A program made the position numbers and the translations under genes. Below the pieces are notes generated by a model, which saw only the letters and a program-made list of their open reading frames with translations, made no database searches and was not told the DNA's origin. Shown here piece after piece: positions 49,116 through 58,189 of a stretch of 64,000 nucleotides of DNA. The stretch is from NCBI GenBank assembly GCA_030063045.1, contig JAQSEB010000045.1, positions 682,001 to 746,000 on the forward strand, given 5' to 3'. Origin of the DNA: Pratylenchus scribneri. Taxonomy: Eukaryota; Nematoda; Chromadorea; Rhabditida; Pratylenchidae. Each line of letters starts with the position of its first letter. Positions within the stretch are counted from its first letter, which is position 1.

Positions 49116-50487
49116 TCACATGCCTCCCATTGAAATAATTGATAATACGAAACAAACAGCAAAAAGAACAGCAATGACACCTAGAAGTGGAGCAGCATGG
49201 ACGGCAGCATGGACCATTTGGCCAATAAAATTACCAGCCCCAATTAAGAGGAAAAAAGCACCGATACCTATTTATATAAAAATAATTTTATAAAAAAAAT
49301 AATTAATGAATATTAAAAATTAATTTTTATTTATAGAATTAATTTTAAAATATTTATTTTCCTTACCAAGGAGCAAAAAAACTAGTCCATCATTTTGTTG
49401 TCTTTTCACTCTTCTCTTTATATTTTTATATTTGGAATTTGCTAATGGGTCAAATGGCAATTGCATTTTCTCATTGACAATTTTAAAGGCAATGCCATTT
49501 TTTTCATTGAAAAGTTTTTCCCAAATTTTTGTTGTAATTTTAAAAAGTGGATGAGGCGAAAATTTTATTTCGGCGTCATTTTCTCCTAAAAGGTAAAAAA
49601 AATTTTTAAATTTTATTCAAAAATTTATAAAATTACCTTTTAGCGTACTTTTTAATAAAGATTTAATCATCCCAAATTCATCGCCATTCTTCAACAAATG
49701 GCACTCAATTTTTTCCAACCATTTCTTTTCTTCCTCCCCCATATGAGTTTTTTCTATTGTTCTTTGATTTCTGCTTAAGCTTATAAATTGAACTTCTTCG
49801 TTTTTGAGAACTTTGAACTCATTTGAGTGCAAATATTCTTTGAATTCCATTCGAATATCTGTATAATATTAAAAAATAATATATTATGAATGATATATAA
49901 TATTAAATAATTAAAATAATAAATACCTTCTTGGATTTCCGTTTTTTCCTCCATATTTTTATTCTCACACAAAAATTGTTCAACCAAATACTTCATTTTA
50001 ATCAATTTTTGGTCCTCATTAAAATGTTTTAAAACTGGATTATATTTAAGCATTTCACACATTTTATTGCTAATCATGTCGATCAGTTCATCCGATTTCA
50101 AATTACAAGCTGGGTTTTCTATAATTTTATAAAATTATTTTTTAGTAAAATTTAATTATTTTTCTATAATTTTTTATAAATTAAATTTTTTTTATTTTAT
50201 TTTAATGCAAAATTAATTTACAATATAGAATATTCTATTAAAAATAAATTTTTTAATCAAATTAATTATAAATCATTTTCACATTGTGGATAATTTAGAT
50301 TATAATATTTGCACAATTTTAATTAATTAATTTAATTTTTTGATGAAATAAAATTATTAATTTTGTATTAATTTAAAATTTTTTTAAAAAAATTACCATT
50401 TGCCGACACCAGTTCTTTTCCAAAGGAATGTACCAAAAGTGATTGTTGAAGGACAAAAACAATGGAAATAATTAATAATAAAAACAT
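49116..50487 (-). CDS. Secreted or membrane proprotein, furin-site family copy 4, 291 aa
   Basis: Proposed exons: 50487-50397, 50118-49927, 49858-49637, 49585-49367 and 49267-49116; all junctions are phase 1 and the total is 292 codons with TGA. Signal peptide MFLLLIISIVFVLQQSLLVH, almost identical to copy 3. The four cysteines are conserved (NPACNLK, NKMCEM, FLCENKN, KIECHLL). The second half of exon 3 is shorter and more diverged than in copies 2-3, lacking the SKIALEN helix. The RRVKRQQN site precedes a tail that is Gly/Ala-rich with two His (MVHAAVHAAPLLG) and ends SIISMGGM. The hydrophobic tail is the fastest-changing part of the family. Confidence 0.87.
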
Positions 50488-52145
50488 TTTTAGCTAATTG
50501 TTCTTCTTCAATTTATAATGGAATTATTTAATGGAAAAAAAAACAAAGAATTTGTAGCCTTTGGGAATTTTTATTATTGAATAATTTTTCAAATTAATCG
50601 AATGACTATATGATGGGTTTAGAAATTATGAATTTTGCTAAAAAGGATCAAGGGGATGATGGCCATGTTATGACAGATTCCATAAAATTTCGGCTGATAT
50701 TTGGATTTGACGAGGGAAAATGAAAAAATGGCATTATATTCGATGCACATTCCAATGAAATATTTGCAAAAAAATCAAAAATATTTACAAATAAGTGTGA
50801 GTGATTTGGAGAGATTGAATGGGATAAATTTATATGGAATAGGAAAAAATCGAAAGTTTGGCTGTACAGTGTACACTTTATTTGATCAGCAGCCGTGCAT
50901 TTTTATTGAATATTCGATTGATTGAGAGAAAGGAAAGAAAATGCACATTAAAAAGTAGAAATTTTGAAATTCATAATTAAAAAATAATAATAATTTCATT
51001 TATAAAATCTTAGAATAAAAACCAAAAATATGTATCGAAAAAGAATCTCTTACTTATCACTAAAAAATTCAAGAATGAAAAAAATAAATTTTTATCGCCG
51101 CCATAGAAAAAAAAGATAGCCGTTAAAATTTATAGACTCGGGCTTAACAAAGTGTAAATTGTCATAATTTTTATTTACTTCTTTCAATTGACAATTGCTA
51201 AACAATTTGCCAATAAAGTGGCCGCTTCCACAAATCCAGATGTCAAATGGGATTGGTATCAGGGATATGGGTTCGATGTTTTCGTTGTCGATTATTTTCG
51301 GTAATTTTTGGCATCGAAATTTCGTTTTTCGATTTCGAAAAATTTTTAACCCTTCGAAATTTCGATTTTCGATTTCGAAAAAACTTGGCTAAAAATCATC
51401 GAAAATATTATAAAAATATTGAAATGAATTTTATTGCTTTAAACACCAATTTTTCGCTGCGCGGCCATTTTTAAATTTATTTTTCCCTGGCATGACTATA
51501 TTATGGTTAAAATTTTACCCTAAAATCCTTTATTGATTAAAATTTTGCTTATCGGGTTATTTTTTCTTAAAATTCTCTTATAAAGCAAAAAATTAAAAAA
51601 ATATATTAGTTAATAAATATCATTTGTAAATGAATTTTAGCTGAATAAAAATTTTTTATTAGTTTTAAGCAATATACAAAATTTCTGAATTTTGACCCCA
51701 AAATCTAAATTTTTGATACCATCTGTCTAAATTTGAAAATTTTTTGTTCAGATCCCTATTTTTTTCGTTTCGAGTCGATTTTCGGTCATTTTTGGCAACG
51801 AAATTTCGTTTTTTGATTTCGAAAATTTTTTTGACACTCCGAAATTTCGATTTTGTTTTTTTATTTTGGGCCATCGATCCCATCCCTGATGGGATATCAG
51901 CCAGGAGGTTGGCATGGAATATTTCCAATATGCCAACGTGATGCAAGATTATTTGGATGACATTACATGAATATTTCTTGTGCTTTTGACCAAAGTGTAG
52001 AATTTGATTATGTAAAGTTTTTGAACAAAATGAGAATTTTTTTACTCCAAATAAAATATAGAATGCATAAAATTATCGAAAACATTTTTATTTCATTCTC
52101 TCAACAAAGAATGGTCAAATTTCGAAATATTTTTCTTTCTATTTA
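50488..52145. other. Intergenic, with a hAT-like remnant
   Basis: Contains the array's duplicated upstream block (50640-50930) and the 51260-51888 element. No gene seen. Confidence 0.55.
51260..51888. mobile_element. Degenerate hAT-like MITE
   Basis: The left end CAGGGATATGGGTTCGATG is imperfectly matched by the inverted right end (CATCGATCCCATCCCTG). Subterminal direct repeats of about 90 bp (TTTTTGGCA-CGAAATTTCGTTTT and CGAAATTTCGATTTT) lie at about 51290-51385 and 51775-51860. Flanking 8-mers do not match convincingly. It shares a TTTTTCGCTGCGCGGC block with the 2052-2521 element, so the two are probably related. Confidence 0.6.
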
Positions 52146-53702
52146 TTACATCGATTCAACATTATTATTATCGTCATCGTTAACTTTGCTTAATGATAAA
52201 AGTATTCGCCTTCCTTTAGAGAAAATCAATTTGAATTTCTGGCTTCCATTGTGTGTAGTCAAAGTCTTGAATCGAGACAAATATGCCGCAATAATTGGGT
52301 TCATTTCTAAAAATTCCTTCTCTTCCTCCCCAATTTTCAGAATATCTGGCAATTCATTCTCGTCAATAACGGGAAAATACAAACAAATATCATTGGCAAT
52401 AGTTAATGGATTGGCGCATTTTGCTGCATATTTCATCAGTTGAATAATGAATTGGTGTGGCTAAAAAGAAAATTTTTATTTGGAAGAACAAAGCACTGAT
52501 AAAATGAAATTATAAGTATGAAGCTTTAATAAATTAGATATTTTACAAACAAAAATGTAGAAAATTTGCTATCTTTCTTAAGCAAATTAATGAAAAAACG
52601 ATGAAATAGTTTTTAAAATTTTCTCTGCTTCTTTTTTTACAACTAATTCATTTACATTATAACATATTTTAATACTCCCACCCTCAATTATTTCCCTACC
52701 CTCAACTTTTTAGGGGCCATTGCTGAATTAAAAATTTATTGAAAGCTCAATAAAATGCGCGATTATTTGTTCAAAAATGTTCATAAATTAGAATTGTAGA
52801 CCCAAAAATTTTTAAATTTCTGAGAAGTTATAAAATAGTTCTCAATAAACATTTTTAGGTGATCACTTTATAAAACTCCCTCCCATTTATACTTGAAAAT
52901 CCATGGGAAGCATATGATCTTTGATTGTAAATTTCCCCTTTCGTTCGAAGAGAACATTGTTCAAGCAAAAATGGCGCAGCAAATCAATTGAATTCAGAGC
53001 AGTCCCATCCACATAGGTTACACACAATTCACTTTCATCATTTCGATATAATTCCGGGTTGGCGAGATGCGAAATCTGAATATGATAAAAAAGAATAAAT
53101 ATTTTTTGGATAAAAAAAAAATTTTGCATCAAAAAGTTTTTTTGCATCAAGAGTAGCTTTTGACATATAATAAAGCATAAACCGGTTTTAGACCCTACAA
53201 AGCTTTACCATTTTGTAGATCTCATCGAGACACATCGAATGGTAAATAAAATGTCAGATTTCGGCACAAAATCAAAGAGTTAAACCGCTTAAACTATATT
53301 TCTGGTTTTTGGTTTTAAACACTTTAATTTTATGCCAAAATCTGATATTTTTATATCATTCGATGCGTCTAGATGAGATCTAAAAATTGTTTAAAATTTT
53401 TAGGATCTAATACCGGTTTTTTTTCTGATTTATTATTTACAAGTCAAAAACTACTTTTGATGCAAAAAAATTTTTGATGCAGAAAATAATATCCGATAAA
53501 AAGGTTTGGATATTAAGCTTACCAATTGAAGCACTTTTTGTATTTTCTCTCGCAAATAAACGGTCAAAATTTGGCTGGCCATCAACAATGAAGCATTTGC
53601 ATTTATTGGTATCACACATTTCTTGTTCACAATTTTCAATGGCACACAATTGGCTATTTCTGAAAGCAGTTCATTCGGAAGCGGTTTGGATTGAGTAGAC
53701 AT
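52146..53702 (-). CDS. F-box-like nematode protein, three exons, 225 aa
   Basis: Proposed exons: 53702-53523, 53075-52893 and 52460-52146; all phase 0, 226 codons with TAA. The first exon begins MSTQSKPLPNELLSEIANCV; LPNELLSEI is the start of an F-box-like helix, the part that contacts Skp1 in SCF ubiquitin ligases. The remainder (HLANPELYRNDESELCVTYV, then PHQFIIQLMKYAAKCANPL) has no domain I recognise but reads as normal globular protein. An inverted-repeat element occupies most of intron 1. The gene is divergently oriented to the TPR-dynein gene, about 670 bp apart. The F-box call rests on a short motif and is tentative. Confidence 0.75.
53121..53487. mobile_element. MITE in intron 1 of the F-box-like gene
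   Basis: The left arm ATTTTGCATCAAAAAG plus TTTGCATCAAGAGTAGCTTT is matched inversely by the right arm AAAACTACTTTTGATGCAAA plus TTTTTGATGCAGAAAAT. Internal ACCGGTTTTAGACCCTA and GATCTCATC-AGACNCATCGAATG also pair inversely. The whole element of about 365 bp folds on itself and encodes nothing. Confidence 0.85.
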
Positions 53703-54370
53703 TTTTGATGATAAATTTACTTGGTTGTAATTTATTCCTCTGAATATTCTGTAAATTAAAAATAAATATGCAGAACAAATTGTAAAAAGTTAATTTTCTC
53801 AAAAATAATGGAAATTAATGAATGAAAATGAAAATGGAGGCAAATGATTGTATGCACTGAATCTTTGAATCTTCTAAATTACAGTCCCATCTTATCAATT
53901 AATTTTTCATCTATTATTCTTTTGAAAAAAAAGTCTTTCATCAAAAATTTTGTCACATTCCCAATCATTTTGGCTATGATGGAGATTTGGATTTTTGGAA
54001 TTTGCCTCATGAATTTGAATATGCATCAATAATTAATCGCCATCTGCTTCTTCAATCCAAGTGTAATGTCTAACGCCATCAATATCAATCATCAATCATC
54101 ATCTTCATCATCATTCATTTCCATTCCTTTCCATTCCTTTCCCATTTCATTCCAATCAGAGTTTAAAAAGTAAAAATTCACATTTTTTCTGCCAAAATAA
54201 TTAATTATAAGGTCATAATAATTAATCGTTATTAGCTTATTATTTTTTGCATTTTTTTTTATTTAAATTTTTCAATATTTGCATTTATTTACCCTTTTTT
54301 AAAATTGTTTAGATATATTGACTAAAAATTGTGACCCCTGAAGATTTTGACTATAAAAAAAAACAAATTC
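53703..54370. other. Divergent promoter region
   Basis: Lies between the F-box-like gene (-) and the TPR-dynein gene (+). It contains a CATCAT/TTCCATTCC microsatellite-like stretch at about 54080-54160. No gene seen; it presumably holds both promoters. Confidence 0.5.
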
Positions 54371-55598
54371 ATGGACTACAAGAAGAGCAACGAATCATCC
54401 AATGATCTGCACAATTCCAAAGCAGAACAATTAAAGAAGAAGGCCAATGATGAATATGGAAAAGGAAATTATGATGCAGCAATTAAAACTTACACCAAGA
54501 TTCTCGGATTACCCGGCATTCCTCCTGATCTTCAGGCAACTTTATTATTTCTTTATTTGGGAATGTATTCTATAATTCAGGCCATCATCTTTTCGAATCG
54601 TTCTGCCGCCTTTCTTAACAAAAATAACATCACAATGGCAATAAATGATGCGAAAATGGCGATTGAATTGCGACCATCATGGTGGCGGCCCTACTATCGT
54701 CTTGGTTCTGCCTATGAGGCCGAAAACAAATTGGAAAAGGCAATTGAACAATTCGAAGCTGCGTTGACACTGACAATGAATCCGGCGGAGGAGAAATCCA
54801 TGAAGGAAAAACTCTACAAAGTCCGACATCAATTTGGAATTGAATCGCGCGAAAAATGCTTGCTGCAACATCCGGAGTTGTGGAACGAAGAGGAACAACT
54901 GCAAAAATTGTACAAAAGGTTGGCTATAGTTTAATTGACTCCGAAAATTTTCTGAATAACCTTTAGATTTCCCGAATATTCTTAAAGTTTCGGATAATCT
55001 TAATAAGGATTTTTAAAAAAATTATGTTCTTTTTGGATTCCCGGGCAATCTTATGTTTCGGATAATCTTAAGGTGGATGCTTACGTTAACAATTTGCAAA
55101 ATTAAAATAGGACACTTATTTTTTCAGCCTAGCTAATAAGGTTGTTAGGGTTTGGGTTAGGGCTAGTTTATAAGGCTAGTTTGAAGTAAATTATTTTTCC
55201 ATTCGATAAAACTTTGGTAATTTTCAGACCAAAACAAGTGCAGAAAATGTTGGCCGATCAAAAGGAAGCTGAAAGTGAAAAACGAACACTCGAGCTGTTG
55301 CAACAACAAATTGAGGAGGAAAAGAAGAAAATTGATGTGAAGAAGGCCGAAGTTGAAAAGGAATTGGCAGATGTAAGCTCACTTTCATATATTGTTTATA
55401 TTTAATTAATTATTTAAATTAAAGGTTTTATCAGGCATTGAGGAAGCCAAAAATGCTATCTCGAGCATTAAGATAAATCAGCTGGTTGAGGTTCGTTCGA
55501 TGGCATCCCCTCCTACGGCCGTCAAATTGGCTGTCGAATCAATTTGTTTGCTGCTTGGAGAGAAAGTAAACAACTGGAAGGATAGCAGCTACTTATAG
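54371..55598 (+). CDS. TPR domain fused to a dynein heavy-chain stalk fragment, 273 aa
   Basis: Proposed exons: 54371-54535, 54581-54918, 55228-55372 and 55425-55598; phases agree, 274 codons with TAG. Start chosen at the ATG reading MDYKKSN. Residues about 14-135 form TPR repeats ([51 protein letters not shown]), as in Hsp70/Hsp90 co-chaperones. Exons 3-4 are different: a coiled coil ([20 protein letters not shown]) leading to [37 protein letters not shown] and NNWKD. That is the stalk and microtubule-binding-domain entry of cytoplasmic dynein heavy chain. The chain stops four residues after NNWKD, far short of the AAA5/AAA6 region. Either a real chimeric gene or a dynein fragment captured by a TPR gene; expression is unproven. 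Confidence 0.75.
54536..54580 (+). other. Probable 45-nt GC-AG intron
   Basis: The exon ends ...CTTCAG, and the intron would run GCAACT...TTCAG. Being 45 nt without stops, it reads through as a hydrophobic 15-residue insert ([15 protein letters not shown]). That insert breaks the canonical TPR spacing between PPDLQ and [12 protein letters not shown]. Removing it restores the usual repeat geometry, so splicing is more likely than retention. Confidence 0.65.
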
Positions 55599-56113
55599 AC
55601 TTAAATTACCAAATTTAATTTGCCCCTCTTCAATTAATTCCACAAATTCTATTTTCTAATTGGAAATTAATTTCTTTTTAATTTACCATTATCCCAAAAG
55701 CCCATCCCTCCCCAAATCTTCCTTCCAATTTTCTTATCTCTCTTATATTCCGCCCCATTCAATTTCAATATAAATTAATAAATATTTTTATCAAAACGAA
55801 AATGTAAAAAAAAAGTTTACAAAAAATGTATGGATTGTTTTGTATTAAAAATCATCTTTGCTTTGTAATTTGTAAAATAAGCGGTTTTTCCTGTAAATTA
55901 TTTTTAAGATTTCTTTTATTTATTGAACAATAAAACCTCAATCATAAAACTGATTAATTTTTAAAAAAGATGAATGGTGAATTTTGCCAGCTTGAAAATG
56001 TTCTGCCGCTCAATTTATTGCATGGAATATTCGATAATAGGAAAGACATTTTTGGAACATTTTTGCCTTTAAAATAATAATTAAAATTTTGATTTTGTAA
56101 AGTTAAAAAAACC
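55599..56113. other. 3' region between convergent genes
   Basis: Presumed 3' untranslated sequences of the TPR-dynein gene (+) and the 65-aa gene (-). AATAAA-type hexamers occur near 55777 and 55929. No additional gene seen. Confidence 0.5.
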
Positions 56114-56357
56114 TTAACGGGCCAAACCAATAATGAACAACATGACGTTGGTCATCAACAGCACAATGATTGCGCAAAGCGCAAGAAAAATTCTTTCTAA
56201 AATTTTTAAATTAGTGAAATTTATTTTAAAATAAAAATAAACCTTTCCAAAGGGCAATGCCCAAATTTCCTCCTCCATTTTGTTGGCCATCTTCTCCATT
56301 TCCTCCTGCCTCAATTTCATCATCATTTCCTCCTCCAACTTGCAAATAATTTCCCAT
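56114..56357 (-). CDS. Small single-pass membrane protein, two exons, 65 aa
   Basis: Proposed exons are 56357-56243 and 56196-56114, joined across a 46-nt intron in phase 1 to give 66 codons with TAA. The product begins MGNYLQVGGGNDDEIEAGG, has a Gly/Asn/Asp-rich head of about 40 residues, then LWKER and one strong transmembrane segment (LALCAIIVLLMTNVMLF) ending GLAR. The short basic-then-hydrophobic layout fits a type II or tail-anchored topology; resemblance to sarcoglycan-type N-termini is only superficial. An unspliced 74-codon frame overlaps, but it reads intron sequence (KVYFYFKINF) and a low-complexity Met/Glu run, so I prefer the spliced model. Confidence 0.6.
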
Positions 56358-56635
56358 TATTGGTCGATTTGTTTAAAAAAAAAGATTTTAATTGAAATTT
56401 GTTTTGCTAAAAATTGAAAGTTTATATTATGAAATTATTGATTAATGAGTTTATAAAATAAAATGAAATACTTCTAGTCTACTAAAATTATGTGAATGAT
56501 TGGAATGATTGATTTATGGAATGACGATTATAAATTGGTGAATGCATTTGATTTCATAATAATGATATTGATGGAAAGTGAAAAAATAAGAATACATTAT
56601 GCCAAAAATTTAATTTTTAAATAAATTTGCAAATA
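56358..56635. other. AT-rich spacer between the 65-aa gene and the Polinton flank
   Basis: No gene or repeat recognised. The left end of the mobile element must lie here or in the repeat array to the right. Confidence 0.4.
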
Positions 56636-56679
56636 ATCTTTCGTATTCGTAAACATTATTAGTTTCAATAAATTTCTAC

Positions 56680-56990
56680 AATATCTATAACTAAAATATC
56701 TAAAAACAAAATAACTAAAAATAAAATATCTATAATCAAAATATCTATAAGGAAAATATCTATAACTAAAATATCTATATTCAAAAATATCTAATCTCTA
56801 TAAAAATATATATATATATATATAATTAAAATATCTATAACCAAAATATCTAAAAACAAAATATCTATAATCAAAATATCTATAACGAAAATATCTATAA
56901 CTAAAATATCTATATTCAAAAATATCTAATCCTATAAAAATATATATATATAATTAAAATATCTATAACCAAAATACATATACATTTATT
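56680..56990. repeat. Tandem repeats at the left flank of the Polinton
   Basis: A micro-unit of the form AAAATATCTATAANC recurs about 20 times. It is organised as two copies of a larger unit of about 120 bp, each ending CTATATTCAAAAATATCTAAT, then CTATAAAAATATATATATAT and AATTAAAATATCTATAACC. Polinton ends in other species also carry subterminal repeats, so this may be part of the terminal inverted repeat. Confidence 0.85.
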
Positions 56991-57024
56991 CAAATTTAAA
57001 AATTCATTCTAAAATTATTTAAAA

Positions 57025-57498
57025 ATGTCTTCAGAAAATAATTTCAATAAAAAATACGAAAGATTTGGAATTATTCACAAGGGATATAGATATTTATATA
57101 AATGCTTAGTCTATAATCCCAGAGAGTGGATAAGGACAGACCAGTATGAAAGATGGAATTGCGATTTAGCCGATACGGCTTACAAATGTAAAGCATATAT
57201 TGTAAGAGATGATTGGAATGTTGATGAAGATAAAATTAGAACTTATGGAAAACATGAACATGCTCTTATTGAAGCATGGGAACCATATTATGGTTTACTC
57301 TATGATTGGCAAGATGATAACGATCAATATCCTCATCTAGATTTTGATTGGGGGGATATTCCAGATATCCCCGAAGACGATTGTGATCATTTCCCTCATC
57401 CTGATTGTGTTTATTTGGATGAAGATGACTTTTCTATCAACGACATTCCAGAAATTCCTGAAGATAATTCTATGCATTTTCCTCTTTCCTCATCTTGA
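57025..57498 (+). CDS. FLYWCH-like zinc-finger protein of the Polinton, 157 aa
   Basis: The first gene of the element. Residues 20-80 fit a FLYWCH-type zinc finger: aromatic-rich start (GYRYLYKCLVY), W44-N-C46, C55-K-A eight residues later, and H77-x-H79 (YGKHEHAL). FLYWCH domains bind DNA or proteins and are common in nematode regulators and in Mutator-like transposons. The second half is highly acidic with an imperfect tandem repeat (WGDIPDIPEDDCDHFPHPDC, then INDIPEIPEDNSMHFP). Just after the stop the DNA continues to resemble the first repeat (CATCTTGATTGTGTTTGCTC), so a small insertion has probably shortened the tail. A role in transcription or target choice is inference. Confidence 0.65.
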   Translation: MSSENNFNKKYERFGIIHKGYRYLYKCLVYNPREWIRTDQYERWNCDLADTAYKCKAYIVRDDWNVDEDKIRTYGKHEHALIEAWEPYYGLLYDWQDDNDQYPHLDFDWGDIPDIPEDDCDHFPHPDCVYLDEDDFSINDIPEIPEDNSMHFPLSSS

Positions 57499-57538
57499 TT
57501 GTGTTTGCTCGGATGAATATTGATTCGACAAAAACGCG

Positions 57539-57546
57539 TATAAATA
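57539..57546 (+). promoter_or_regulatory. TATA-type motif before the 57608 gene
   Basis: TATAAATA, 69 bases upstream of the ATG. The same motif recurs before other Polinton genes (58152, 61781 and a variant at 60635). Confidence 0.5.
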
Positions 57547-57607
57547 TCAGAGTTTTTTGTTTAAATCATTCATTTTTCAAAATCATTTAAAATTTTAAAA
57601 ATCAAAA

Positions 57608-58150
57608 ATGTCGTTACCGACATTAACTTCTCAAATTTTACCGGAAATCGATTTCAATATTCTTTCAACCGGAATTACTATTAATTCCAACGAACGACTT
57701 TCTACTCCTCGCTTCATTCCTTTCGATCAATGTGGTCGTTGTAGGGAATGCAAAGCAACAGAAGTGGAATTGGATTTTATCGTGACTAAGGATGGAGTGA
57801 CAGTTTATTGTAGTCGAATTAAAGGACCAAAATTTGTTGCATTTGACCAGACATACGAACTTCCTGGATATTGTTTCTTTCGAATTAAAAATAAAGGACG
57901 TGTTTTCAATATCCCACATGGAGAAATGCCAACTCCAAAAAATTTGCAATCTAATATTCCGCCTTATTCAAACATTCCTCCACCAAATATGATTTCAAAA
58001 CCGGACTTTGAACAATTTCTTGGGCATTTGAATGCTATGGGATATCCAATGAATTCACAAATCCAAAAACAAAATAAAGAAACTAATGAAAATGAAGATA
58101 TAAAAATCATTGAAGAATTTCTTAAACCAGACATCCCATTAAATCTATAA
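57608..58150 (+). CDS. Polinton protein of unknown function, 180 aa
   Basis: I do not recognise it. The N-terminal half looks like a beta-rich globular domain: FIPFDQCGRCRECKATEVEL, then VTVYCSRIKGPKFVAFDQ and PGYCFFRIKN. The CGRCREC cluster plus later Cys residues could bind zinc. The C-terminal half is Pro/Asn-rich (NIPPYSNIPPPNM), followed by FEQFLGHLNAMGYP and an acidic end. It lies 110 bp after the FLYWCH gene and 40 bp before the ATPase. The position suggests an accessory gene rather than a core virion gene. Confidence 0.8.
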   Translation: MSLPTLTSQILPEIDFNILSTGITINSNERLSTPRFIPFDQCGRCRECKATEVELDFIVTKDGVTVYCSRIKGPKFVAFDQTYELPGYCFFRIKNKGRVFNIPHGEMPTPKNLQSNIPPYSNIPPPNMISKPDFEQFLGHLNAMGYPMNSQIQKQNKETNENEDIKIIEEFLKPDIPLNL

Positions 58151-58151
58151 T

Positions 58152-58159
58152 TATAAATA
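58152..58159 (+). promoter_or_regulatory. TATA-type motif before the ATPase gene
   Basis: TATAAATATATTTATT lies 38 bases before the ATPase start, just after the stop of the preceding gene. It is close in sequence to the 61781 motif. Confidence 0.55.
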
Positions 58160-58189
58160 TATTTATTATTTTCATTCTATATTTTTAAA

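Noticed and set aside
51665..51946. Overlapping open frames on both strands rich in Phe, Arg and Lys
   Set aside because: They lie inside the palindromic, repeat-containing hAT-like remnant.
56114..56338. Unspliced 74-codon minus-strand frame
   Set aside because: It reads through a 46-nt GT-AG intron and gives a low-complexity Met/Glu start. The spliced two-exon model in another frame is more protein-like.
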